Positions 20,675-30,191 of a stretch of 64,000 bases of DNA are shown piece by piece. The stretch's first letter is position 1, and each line of letters starts with the position of its first letter. This DNA is from Schizosaccharomyces osmophilus (lineage: Eukaryota > Ascomycota > Schizosaccharomycetes > Schizosaccharomycetales > Schizosaccharomycetaceae). Below the pieces are notes generated by a model that was given only the letters and a program-made list of their open reading frames with translations, ran no database searches and was not told the DNA's origin. The stretch covers positions 551,001 through 615,000 of the forward strand of contig NC_079240.1 of NCBI RefSeq assembly GCF_027921745.1, given 5' to 3'. The position numbers and the translations under genes were made by a program.

Positions 20675-21240
20675 TTACTCTTGAGGGATCTCAATGTCAC
20701 CACTGTCAATCTCCTTTTGAACATCATGAGGGTTCTTACCTTCAACGGTGCAACCGACGGAGAAAGCAGTACCGAGGACCTCCTTAACAGTACCAGAAAG
20801 TTCCTTGGCAAGAGACTTGAAGCGCATAGTACGTGCAACTTCAACAATCTCGTCAATAGAAACGTTACCAGAGTGGACAACACCCTTGTCCTTCTTTCTG
20901 TCACGAGCGGGCTCCTTCAAAGCCTTGATAACCAAAGCGGAGGCGGAAGGAACGACGGAGACGGCGGCTTGACGGTTTTGGATGGTCAACTTGACGGTAA
21001 CACGAAGACCCTTCCAGTCCTTAGTAGCCTTGGCGATATCTTCACCAACCTTCTTAGGAGACAAACCCAAGGGACCAATCTTAGGAGCAAGAGTAGAACC
21101 ACCGGCAACTTCACCACCGACGGCTCTCATGATTACGGTCTTCACTTCATTGGGATCAAACTAATAATATGTTAAAAACTTTATTCTTCTAAGGCGAACT
21201 CTTTTTACAATTCATGATAAACACTTACTTTAGGAGGCAT
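20675..21240 (-). CDS. rpl1202: 60S ribosomal protein L12 (uL11)
   Basis: Binds 25S rRNA at the GTPase-associated centre, next to the P-stalk. Two exons: 21240-21229 (only ATG plus three codons, MPPK) and 21160-20675. The intron 21228-21161 has a GTAAGT donor and an ATTAG acceptor. The joined product is 165 aa, the usual length, with the N-terminal PPKFDPNEV...[30 protein letters not shown] that binds RNA and interacts with the stalk. Placing the start codon and three further codons in a tiny first exon is common for fission-yeast ribosomal-protein genes. A HomolD box lies about 55 bp upstream. S. pombe has two copies; position between tho1 and sds21 points to rpl1202. Confidence 0.94.
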
Positions 21241-21292
21241 CTTGCTCTTTGTTAAGGAGTATGGTAGAGGTGTAAATTTCTTGTTTGTTATA

Positions 21293-21300
21293 TGTGACTG
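21293..21300 (-). promoter_or_regulatory. HomolD box of rpl12
   Basis: TGTGACTG on the + strand is CAGTCACA on the coding strand, a perfect HomolD core 53 bp upstream of the start codon. I found no good HomolE nearby. Confidence 0.82.
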
Positions 21301-21368
21301 TTTGTATCACCCGTGACTATTCTATCGTATGTTACTTGATATACTCATACAAGTAGCAAGTTTTATTT

Positions 21369-21379
21369 GTAAACAAACA
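21369..21379 (+). promoter_or_regulatory. Perfect FLEX/forkhead motif upstream of rpl12
   Basis: GTAAACAAACA, identical to the FLEX core, about 130 bp upstream of rpl12 and beyond its HomolD box. It could serve a meiotic (Mei4), cell-cycle (Sep1/Fkh2) or ribosomal (Fhl1) forkhead factor. Which one cannot be told from sequence. Confidence 0.5.
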
Positions 21380-22327
21380 TGAGAAAACATTTGAAATGAA
21401 ACAAAATGAACGAATGGGATAAAATGAGATTAGAATATAGAATATGGATTTTCGAACGCAAATCGTAACCAATTTGGATTCTTTTGTAAAAAACCGAACT
21501 TATGAAACATTATGTAGTATAATTTATTCACCTGGTGTGAATTCCTCTAAACCATAGCGTTCAAGCTGGTTGATAAACAGGCTCTTAAACATTAAGTAAA
21601 TTAATATTTTTATTGTCATTTTTGATACACCATTTTGCTCCTTCCCAATCCTTTTTGAGGGTTTACTTGTAGAAACATAATGAACGTATGCTTAGACTAT
21701 TCATCTTACATTTTCTTTAAGCATTAAGTCCTTTGCAGTTCTATATATTATATACTTAGAGACACTAACGAAGCTTTATACTTAGTGTAGCAATATTACT
21801 TGATAATTTATATTCGTTTGCACCTACTTCACAGAACAAAACAAGAGTGAATATAGCATGAAATCTAGAGATTAGAAGGAATAATTTAAAACCAAGTTAC
21901 TCTTACAACATACCAACAAAGTATACAAAATGCAAAAAATTACACTGCTTTCGGATCCTGCAACTATTTCATCTGTGACAACCGCCTGAAATGAAACCCT
22001 AAAAACGTTACCAAAACTTTTTTTTGTTTTTTTTTTTCTTTTTCCATTGTTTCACAAATTCTATTCCCATTCTGTTATAACAACATTGTGGACCATTTAT
22101 ATATAAGGTCCAATTATTTTAACAACCATAGACTCCTTTTTCACAAAGTAAAACTTAAACCCAGTACCAGTACTAGTATACAACAAAAGGAAATAAATTT
22201 TCTATAATAACATTTTAGCGCTTTTGTGGTCCGACTGAATGATTATCCTTCCAGTTAAACGTATATACTCATTTTGTTGCAAGCATGAATTAAAAAGGAT
22301 CATAAATTGAAACTTTTATAAAGCTCC

Positions 22328-23660
22328 TTAATTATTTTTTGATTTTTTAAAGCCGCTCATCACAGATTTGGGTTCTTTGCCGGCTAAGGGATGGTTGCGG
22401 GCACGCTTTTCAGCAGGCTTCAAAATCTAAATTTATTGAGTCAGCATAACTTCTTGAAAAAAAATTATTTAGTACCTGAAAACTGCAAAGTAGATCTTCA
22501 TTGACACTCATCATAGCACCAACGTTGTCGAACTCTCCACAATAGTTTGGAGCGCTGAAAATTGTCACAAGCAAGCGCTTAGCAAAAAATTCGTAACCGT
22601 CTTCAACTACTTGGTGAGCCCTACAAACCAAGTCCATATCCTGTTTTTGCAAAAACCGATTTACGACATCAGCTCCGAAAGTATATGAAACTCCTCTGTC
22701 ATTATCACCCCAACCTTTCACATCTTTCTCAGGATCAGACCACAACAGATCGCATAATAAGCCTGTGTCGGGGATATCTGTAGGACGAATAATCCGTTGG
22801 ATTTGCTCCATGGCATTCAAGTCCGGGGAAAGGCCACCATGCATACAAAATATTTTTTCATCAACAATTGCAGCAACGGGCATACAATTGAAGCAATCGG
22901 TAAATAGCTTCCATATTTTTATATTATAGCGACGTTTGCATTCGTCATAAAATCCATAAATACGATTGATACTAGCACATTCATGGTTGCCACGAAGAAG
23001 GAAGAAGTTTTCGGGATACTTTATCTTAAAGGCAAACAAGAGACATATAACTTCAAGGCTTTGTTTTCCTCGATCAACATAATCTCCCAAGAACAAATAG
23101 TTTGCATCAGGAGGAAATCCTCCATATTCAAATAATCGTAGCAAGTCTGAATACTGACCGTGTATGTCACCACATATCTACAAAACGGGTTAGAAAGCTT
23201 ACTCCATGGTTTGTCTTCAAAGTAAGAGAAAAGATAATAAGCATGGTAGAGGGTCATCAAGGCTAGAGATATATATATCCGAATCTTCATAATGGCAATT
23301 AAAGTCGTTTCCAAACGTAGGTTTCTCAAACATTATGAAATACATCACGTAGATTTTTAGAAAAAGGACACCCAACCACAATTCTACCCACACCAACAGA
23401 GTCCAAATAAGTAAATGTCCAAAGTTCATACCTTTAAAGGGGCCTCCAATTCTAACAGCATTGGCTGATTTAGAAATAAAGAACGGGCAGTCGTACATAA
23501 ATAACGAATTTCTGCTTCCGTTAATTGAGCTTGGCGGCCTGGTTTAACATGCTGCACTATTTTTTTTTTTCGTTAGCAAAAGAAACACCGAGATCATAGA
23601 AGTCCATAACTACAAACCTTTTATAAGCTTTTCTATTATAGTATCAATATCATAATCCAT
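22328..23660 (-). CDS. sds21: Protein phosphatase PP1 catalytic subunit Sds21
   Basis: Ser/Thr phosphatase of mitotic exit and many other pathways. Four exons: 23660-23618, 23556-23432, 23177-22476 and 22426-22328. Together they encode 322 aa, the length I recall for S. pombe Sds21. All metal and catalytic motifs are present: GDIHGQ (residues 59-64), [26 protein letters not shown], and the toxin-binding loop [11 protein letters not shown]. The C-terminus ([20 protein letters not shown]) lacks the Cdk-site TPPR found in Dis2, which supports Sds21 over Dis2. Intron 2 (23431-23178) is long for this genome, at 254 nt. Donors GTTTGT (intron 1) and GTACTA (intron 3) are non-standard, but frame and homology fix them. 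Confidence 0.95.
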
Positions 23661-24704
23661 GTTTTGTTATGATTTCAACCGCAATTCCCCAGCAAAAGAA
23701 AAACCACCCAAATGTGATGTTTGGCTTGTGTTGAGTAGATTTCATAAAACACAAGTCAAGAAGCCGAAAGCCCAAACTTCCTGTATTTCCCTGGAAGTTT
23801 AACTGAATTTCTCCGAAGTAAAAGAAGATTAATCTAGTGATATTTATTCCTGAAAATGTGCTTTAAAGGATTTACATGGTCGGACTACTTAAAGATTTGT
23901 TTTCCTTCATTGCAGATTCCTTAAAGAAATGCAAAAGCAGTAAATTCTTAGTAGTATAAGTTTAAACTGAATCGTAAACTCTTTATTTCAGAGACTGGTT
24001 TGTCAAATTTTTAAAAGCCAAGTTACGAAGCAGCGAAAGAAAACCAGTTTGGTGTCTCCTAAATTTCAAAATGAAGACCAGTAAAAAATGTAACATTCGT
24101 ATCTAAGGACGGAATTTACGACTCGAGAAATTACACCCTTTGGTTTTCTCCCTTTCAACGGTGCTTGTTACATTGTATGCTTGTTGAAAGGCAGATACAA
24201 AAAAAAAAGGGTTTCAATGATAAAGATGAATTTCTATAAGATAACTAGTTATATTTGAAAAAGGTGAATTTCGTCAAGGCCCAGTAATTTTGAGGAGTAA
24301 ACGAGAACGCAATCTTATTTTTGACGTCCCAAGCAAAATACTATTACTATTGACAATTATTTTGTGTCTAAACATAAAGGAAAATCTGTCAGGACTCGTC
24401 GTTCTACCACTGTCGTTTTCCTCCTTTAACCCAACACTTTTGCGTATCTGATCGGGAAGGTTTTACCAAGAAAAATGAGACTTGTGTAAACGGATCGGAA
24501 ACGAAATAATACTCTTTCATCCTTGTATGTCGCTTTAACTCATAGGGCTAAATTCAAGATAAATCTGAAACTTTTTCTGCGAATTGCCAGCAGGGAAGAT
24601 AATACTTCTTGTATTTTGTTCCAATCCGATTGAGATCGATCATGAATTTTTATTAGCTTGATACTTACATACAATAGGAATGCCATAACCCAAAGCTTCC
24701 AACA
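23661..24704. other. Divergent sds21-mug111 intergenic region
   Basis: About 1.04 kb shared upstream region. No ORF, RNA gene or clear motif beyond a weak GTAAACG near 24486. Confidence 0.5.
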
Positions 24705-26087
24705 ATGCTCTATACGAAACCTGCTTCTAAAGCAGTATATCTGTGGTACATATTCGATGTGACTAGTCTATCCATGGTAAATGTTGCCTGTCTACAACTC
24801 ATACAAATGCTGTTGGCATCTCATTATCATGTACCTACTGAAGAGGTTCGAGAAAAACTTGTAGTCGTGACCACATTTGCCAGTGTTCTTCAATATCTAG
24901 CGGCTACTTTCGTTGTTCCGGTCTATTCTCTTGTTATAAAACGGTTTTCGCCATGGTTTACCGTTTTATTTACTTGGCTAGGAGAAGAGTATATGCTAAT
25001 TTCGTCAATTCTTGCTCTCTTGTACTTCAAAAATGCTTCCCAGATTGTCCATATCATTGTTTACTCAATCTCTTTAATGCAAGGGCTGTCAGGAGCTGGC
25101 CCTTCTATTCGTGCCAGTTGGAAAGCTATTGCTCATGCCTCATATATTGATGAGCCGTTTGTCCTTTTCGTTACTTCTATTCCAATGTTTTCTTTTTTCT
25201 TGGGTCCTTTCTTCGCGAGTTTTTTGCTCTCTCATATATCCCTCTTTCAGTTATACATTCTGGCCTGGCTATTACATTTTGTTAGCGGCGTTACCTTTTC
25301 ATTAGCTTTTTATCATTCCCCCTCTTTTCCTTCTTTGTCTTTAGAAACGCAGCCTCTCTTTGCTACCTTTGAGGCCCTTGAAGAAGTAAATTGTCCTGGT
25401 TCGTTTCCCTCCGACGATGAAAATCAGAGACATAATTTCAATCTTCACCTAATTTCTAATGTATACAAGAATTATACTAAGAATATAAAAAATGTACTAT
25501 TTAACTCGTACTTTTTCCAACTGACACTTACTTGTCGCTTGCTGTTATTGTCCTTCGTTTTTTACATGCCTTCTGCCGTTTTTTTCGATTATTATGTTCA
25601 ATATTTGCTTAATGTTATCAAATTTTCCTTGGAAAAAGTTACCTTTATCAGTTCTATTCAAACGTTTGGCACGTTGCTAACTTGCTCTGTCTTGACATAT
25701 CTGTCTGCTTTTGATGATTTGACGACAAAAGATTTCCATTATATCTTATTTGGAGGTACGCTTATCCTTTCAGCATTGACTATGGCCTATTACTGGGCTC
25801 TAGAACCTTTCATTCCCTTCCTAGCGTTTTTGCATGGAATGTCTCGTTCAATGGAGCCAGTTTTTCATTCCCTGCTAACCATCTACGCTCCTCTTGAATC
25901 TTTGCATGATTATTGGAGGCTTTCTGCCATACTAGAAGCCTTCTCTACTTGCTTTTCCTACATTTGTTTAGCGTATTGCTATCTACAAGGCACAGAAAAG
26001 AAACATTTCCTGTTTTTCCTTGGCCCCGCTTTTCTTGCCTTAATTTCTTGTTTTAGCTCTCTTCTGTTTCATAAGTATTCGTCTTAG
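24705..26087 (+). CDS. mug111: Polytopic membrane protein, Mug111-like
   Basis: Intronless, 460 aa, with about 12 hydrophobic segments spread over the whole length and a hydrophilic middle loop (about 210-255, EALEEVNCPGSFPSDDENQRHN). This is the usual 6+6 layout of a major-facilitator-type transporter. I see no sugar-, peptide- or drug-porter signature, so the substrate is unknown. The start MLYTKPASKAVYLWYI is the first ATG and leads directly into helix 1. The gene lies between sds21 and sec23, where S. pombe has mug111 (SPCC31H12.06), a gene named as meiotically upregulated. The name rests on synteny and topology. No FLEX box is obvious upstream. Confidence 0.8.
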   Translation: MLYTKPASKAVYLWYIFDVTSLSMVNVACLQLIQMLLASHYHVPTEEVREKLVVVTTFASVLQYLAATFVVPVYSLVIKRFSPWFTVLFTWLGEEYMLISSILALLYFKNASQIVHIIVYSISLMQGLSGAGPSIRASWKAIAHASYIDEPFVLFVTSIPMFSFFLGPFFASFLLSHISLFQLYILAWLLHFVSGVTFSLAFYHSPSFPSLSLETQPLFATFEALEEVNCPGSFPSDDENQRHNFNLHLISNVYKNYTKNIKNVLFNSYFFQLTLTCRLLLLSFVFYMPSAVFFDYYVQYLLNVIKFSLEKVTFISSIQTFGTLLTCSVLTYLSAFDDLTTKDFHYILFGGTLILSALTMAYYWALEPFIPFLAFLHGMSRSMEPVFHSLLTIYAPLESLHDYWRLSAILEAFSTCFSYICLAYCYLQGTEKKHFLFFLGPAFLALISCFSSLLFHKYSS

Positions 26088-26627
26088 ATATGAGCTCTCA
26101 GCAGTGAACGAGCTGGACTCTTAGATGTCGACGATAATTGTATTTATTCACTTTGAGTCACTATCCAGCAACTTTACGAACGTAAACCTAAAGATATATG
26201 TACGTATTTCTAAAAAAAAGTCTTTTATATTTCAGAAACCAGTGCTGTACTTGTTGAATATCGTGAAGCCAACCAATTTTTATGTTCGTCAACAAGAAGA
26301 ACATATTCAGTTAGTCAAAATTTTCCTTTTTTTCAATATGTATTATGTTATTTAAAGCAGGATATTCCATTCTCGAAACAACTGAAGACGATTCACTAGA
26401 TTATTTTGTTTTATGTATCAAAAATAAGTTACCATCAAAACACTTCCCAATATCTGATAATAATTTCAACACAATCGAATTATTTACATAAATAAATATT
26501 AAGCCAAATAATCGTCAGAGGATATTCAATACCGTCTTATCCCGACACCAGGAATTGTTATCCATAGCCCGAACACTTACCCACCTCCCACATCCAACCT
26601 CCAAAACGGTTGTGGTTCTTTACAACG
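26088..26627. other. mug111-sec23 intergenic region
   Basis: About 540 bp. The small frame 26125-26355 is ATG-initiated but has no recognisable features. I regard it as chance. Confidence 0.5.
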
Positions 26628-29120
26628 ATGAATTTTGAGGAAATTGAAGAGCGAGATGGTTCGTATTATTGAAATAGTATTTAACATGATTATTAACATA
26701 CTTCTTCAGGGATCCGTTTTACTTGGAATGCGTTTCCATCAACTAGAATTGAAAGCTCTAGGACAATCGTCCCAATTTCTGCTCTCTACAAGCCTTTAAA
26801 CCCTAGACCTGACTTACCGCCAGTCCTTTATGAACCGGTGACTTGTAAAGCTCCATGCAAAGCAATTTTGAATCCTTTTTGGTAAGAATGGTTATATTCA
26901 TCTCAAAGGCATCACGAATAGTAGGCTAACTTGCTCGCAGCCACCTTGACACTCGTGCTAAATTTTGGATATGTAAGTAACTAATTTATTCGACAAGATG
27001 ATTATGGGAAAGACCCGTAAATAGTGGACACCAAGACAAATGTTGGAAATCTAACTGGTATTTTAGGTCCATTTTGCTTGCAAAGAAACATGCTGCCACC
27101 GCAATACAAGGACGTATCAAGCACTAGCCTTCCTTTGGAGTTACTTCCTGAATTCTCTACCATTGAGTATACTCTTCCCAGACCACCACAACTCCCCCCT
27201 GTGTTCCTTTTTGTTGTGGATTTATGTCAGGATCAAGAAAATTTGCAATCATTGAAGGATTCCCTTATTATTAGCTTGAGCTTGCTTCCTCCCGAGTGTT
27301 TGGTTGGTTTAATTACCTTTGGTACTATGGTCGATGTTTATGAGCTTGGATACACCGAATGTTCCAAATCATATGTCTTCCGCGGATCAAAGGATTATAG
27401 TTCTAAACAGGTGCAAGAGATGTTGGGATTGCCTGTTAGTTCTGCTGCTGCTGCTGCGCCAATTGCTTTACAACAAGCTCGCGCCGTTTCTGGCGGTATA
27501 ACCGCCTCTCGTTTCCTTTTACCAATTCAGCAATGCGAGTTTCAGTTAACTAGCATTCTCGAACAGCTTCAACCTGACTCATGGCCTGTTGCTAATGATA
27601 GGCGCCCTCAGCGTTGCACAGGAACTGCTCTTAACATTGCCGTTAGCATGATGGAAAGTAGCTGTAATAATAGTGGTGGCCGCATTATGGTTTTTGCTGG
27701 CGGTCCCAGTACTGTTGGGCCTGGTATGGTTGTTTCCACTGAGCTCCGTGAACCTATCCGTTCTCACCACGACGTTGAGCGTGATCAAGCTAAGCATATG
27801 AAGAAAGCTTTGCGTTTTTATGAAAACCTTAGTAAACGAGTTAGTGCCAATGGTCACGTTGTCGACATTTTAGCTGGCTGCTTGGATCAAATTGGTATGA
27901 TGGAAATGAGAAGCTTATCTGCTAGTACTGGAGGTTATTTGGTACTTTCTGATTCCTTTACGACATCTATCTTTAAACAAAGTTTCCAACGTATATTTTC
28001 CCGCGATGCTTTTGGACACCTAGCTTTAGGCTTCAATGGCAGTATGGAGGTGGTTACAAGCAAAGAATTGAAGATATCCGGCCTGATTGGAAATGCCGTC
28101 TCGTTGAACAAGAAAGCCCAAAATGTCGGTGATACCGAAATTGGTCTTGGTAATACGAACAGTTGGAAGATGTGTGGTCTATCTCCTAAGTCTGCTTTTG
28201 CTCTCTATTTTGAAGTTGCTACGCAAACCGCTGCTGCACCTCAAAGTAATGATAAGGGCTTAATTCAATTTCTCACCCTATACCAACATTCCTCTAACAC
28301 TTTCCGTTTGCGTGTTACTACTTCGGCCCGTGCTTTCGCTGACGGTGGAAGCCCATTAATCATTAATTCCTTTGACCAGGAAACCGCTGCTGTAGCTATG
28401 GCACGAATTGCTGCTTTCAAGGCCGAAGTTGACGATGGACCGGACGTTCTTCGCTGGACTGATCGAATGCTAATTAAACTTTGCCAGAAATTTGCTGAGT
28501 ATAGAAAGGATGATCCCGCTAGCTTCCGTCTCTCCTCTCAATTTACTCTTTATCCTCAATTTATGTACTATCTTCGACGTAGCCCTTTTCTTCAAATTTT
28601 CAACAACTCACCGGATGAAACTGCCTTCTACCGTCATATGTTGAACATTGAAGATGTTAACAATGCTTTGATTATGATTCAGCCCACTTTACTTTCGTTT
28701 TCTCTAGAACATCCTGATGGTAAGCCAGTGTTATTAGATGCAGTTTCTGTAAAGTCTGATGCAATTCTTTTACTTGATACCTTCTTCCATATTCTTATTT
28801 TCCACGGTGATACGATTGCCCAGTGGAGAAACGCTGGTTATCATGAGAAACCTGAATATGCAAACCTTAAAGAATTACTGCAAGGTCCTAGAGTTGAGGC
28901 TGCCGAATTACTAGTTGACAGGTTCCCGATTCCCAGATTTATTGTATGCGATCAAGGTGGTAGTCAAGGACGTTTCTTGCTTTCACGCATTAACCCATCA
29001 GAAACCCACAACTCTGCCACTATTTATGGTGCTCCTTCCGCTCATGCAGTTTTAACCGACGACGTATCATTACAAGTATTTATGAGCCATCTTAAGAAGC
29101 TTGCTGTTGCTGTTTCTTGA
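26628..29120 (+). CDS. sec231: COPII coat GTPase-activating subunit Sec23
   Basis: Sec23 pairs with Sec24 to form the inner COPII coat and activates the Sar1 GTPase at ER exit sites. Four exons: 26628-26658, 26710-26881, 26941-26972 and 27067-29120, giving 762 aa. The 32-nt exon 3 and both flanking junctions are needed to rebuild the zinc finger: Cys residues in [14 protein letters not shown], then KFWICPFC. The trunk domain ([12 protein letters not shown]...), the beta-sandwich, the helical domain and the gelsolin-like C-terminal domain all follow. The arginine finger expected in the C-terminal half of Sec23 was not positioned exactly. Intron 1 has a GTTCGT donor. S. pombe has two Sec23 genes; synteny points to sec231. 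Confidence 0.95.
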
Positions 29121-29550
29121 ACGTAATTTTATGCCGGTAAATAGCTTTACCTTTAATGATCTCGGCTGTTTATATGCATTTATTCAGGGTTTTTACTATC
29201 TAGGTAAACGTTGTTAGGATGTTTACTATGATTTTTTATAGCCTTTTTTTTATGTCTTAAGAAAAATCGACTATCTTTTACCTTATAGTGCGTTCATTTT
29301 CATGGCTATAGGTAAACTAAATATTCTAGGAGCTACGTTACTTTGCCTGTTCTAATAAAAGTACTATTTAAAGAAAAATTGTCACTGAGTTCAGTACAAT
29401 AAAGTAAGCTATATGAGGACTTTAAGAGTTTTATTTGATTGTTTATGTTTACACTTTTTTAGCGTCTGATGTTTATTGACTTAGCTAGCTAAATGTAAAC
29501 AAACAAAGCACCTCTTTTGGCAAAAGTCTTCTATCATTTCAGTATCCCAT
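29121..29550. other. sec23 3' region and upstream of the 149-aa gene
   Basis: About 430 bp, AT-rich. It contains the FLEX motif at 29495-29507 and a GTTTAC-containing stretch near 29440. No coding frame. Confidence 0.55.
29495..29507 (+). promoter_or_regulatory. Perfect 13-bp FLEX element
   Basis: GTAAACAAACAAA matches the full FLEX consensus GTAAACAAACAWA recognised by the meiotic forkhead factor Mei4. It sits 44 bp before the ATG of the unrecognised gene at 29551, in the same orientation. This suggests meiotic transcription. Confidence 0.6.
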
Positions 29551-30000
29551 ATGACTAGATTGAAAGAGTATTTTAAAAACGAACAATTGAAAAAGCCTCC
29601 CAAAGCGCACACTGGCTTACAGAAATTAAATTATTTGCCGGCGCCGAAGGCTAAGACTTTTCAAATATACAAAACGCTTTTAAATTCTGTGAGATGCCCA
29701 TGCGGAGTGAATACAATACAGGTATGTGTTTACTTCAGACATCATGGAAAGCTCGTTCCTGCATTTACAATTGAAGTTGACCCTTCATATCAAACCTGTC
29801 AAATAGGAGTGCTGGTCAAAGAAACAATTCAGAATTATTCAAACATCTTATTACCAAAAGACTTGAAAGACAAACCGATTGTAATCTCACCATTTTATCG
29901 AGAAAGCTTTGAGCTTCGCCCTAAAAACCAGCGGATTATTGAAAATCTTGACGGGCCTAATTACATTCTCGTGCAAGTCTCAAAGACTAATGAAAATTGA
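29551..30000 (+). CDS. Unrecognised 149-aa protein, possibly meiotic
   Basis: I do not recognise this family. The frame is ATG-initiated and single-exon. The product has a basic N-terminus (MTRLKEYFKNEQLKKPPKAH) and a globular middle with a Cys pair, RCPCGVNTIQVCVYF. The remainder mixes beta and alpha segments (FTIEVDPSYQTCQIGVLVKE; PIVISPFYRESFELRPKNQR) and ends GPNYILVQVSK. No signal peptide, membrane helix or coiled coil. Its coding character (evenly spread hydrophobics, no low complexity) argues that it is real. A perfect FLEX element ends 43 bp before the ATG, so meiotic expression under Mei4 is a reasonable inference. An ATTTCAG just upstream could be an acceptor for an upstream exon, but I could not build one. 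It converges with ccr4 and is separated from it by 190 bp. Confidence 0.6.
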   Translation: MTRLKEYFKNEQLKKPPKAHTGLQKLNYLPAPKAKTFQIYKTLLNSVRCPCGVNTIQVCVYFRHHGKLVPAFTIEVDPSYQTCQIGVLVKETIQNYSNILLPKDLKDKPIVISPFYRESFELRPKNQRIIENLDGPNYILVQVSKTNEN

Positions 30001-30191
30001 TTCAATATACAGCTTATCTTAACAAATCATTGAAGTTGTCTTCATGGACATTTAATAAAAGTCATGAGCTACTAACTGATGGAGCACGTAACCTTTTAAT
30101 TCCTACAAACTGTTCGATATTCTTACTTCTAAAAGATATACTTAACATCTTACGTAATAATCCAAAAAGAGGAGTGCTCATTTACAAACAA

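Larger units (their letters stand above)
21241..22327. other. rpl12 promoter and sds21 3' region
   Basis: About 1.1 kb, AT-rich. The rpl12-proximal part has the HomolD and FLEX motifs described. The rest is presumed sds21 3' UTR, with homopolymeric T/A runs near 22020-22040. No coding frame seen. Confidence 0.55.

Noticed and set aside
23021-23329. Open frame spanning sds21 intron 2
   Set aside because: Its apparent length comes from reading sds21 exon 3 in another frame plus the 254-nt intron. It has no family features.
26125-26355. 76-codon ATG frame between mug111 and sec23
   Set aside because: Lys/Phe/Ile-rich composition as expected from AT-rich non-coding DNA, with no motif.
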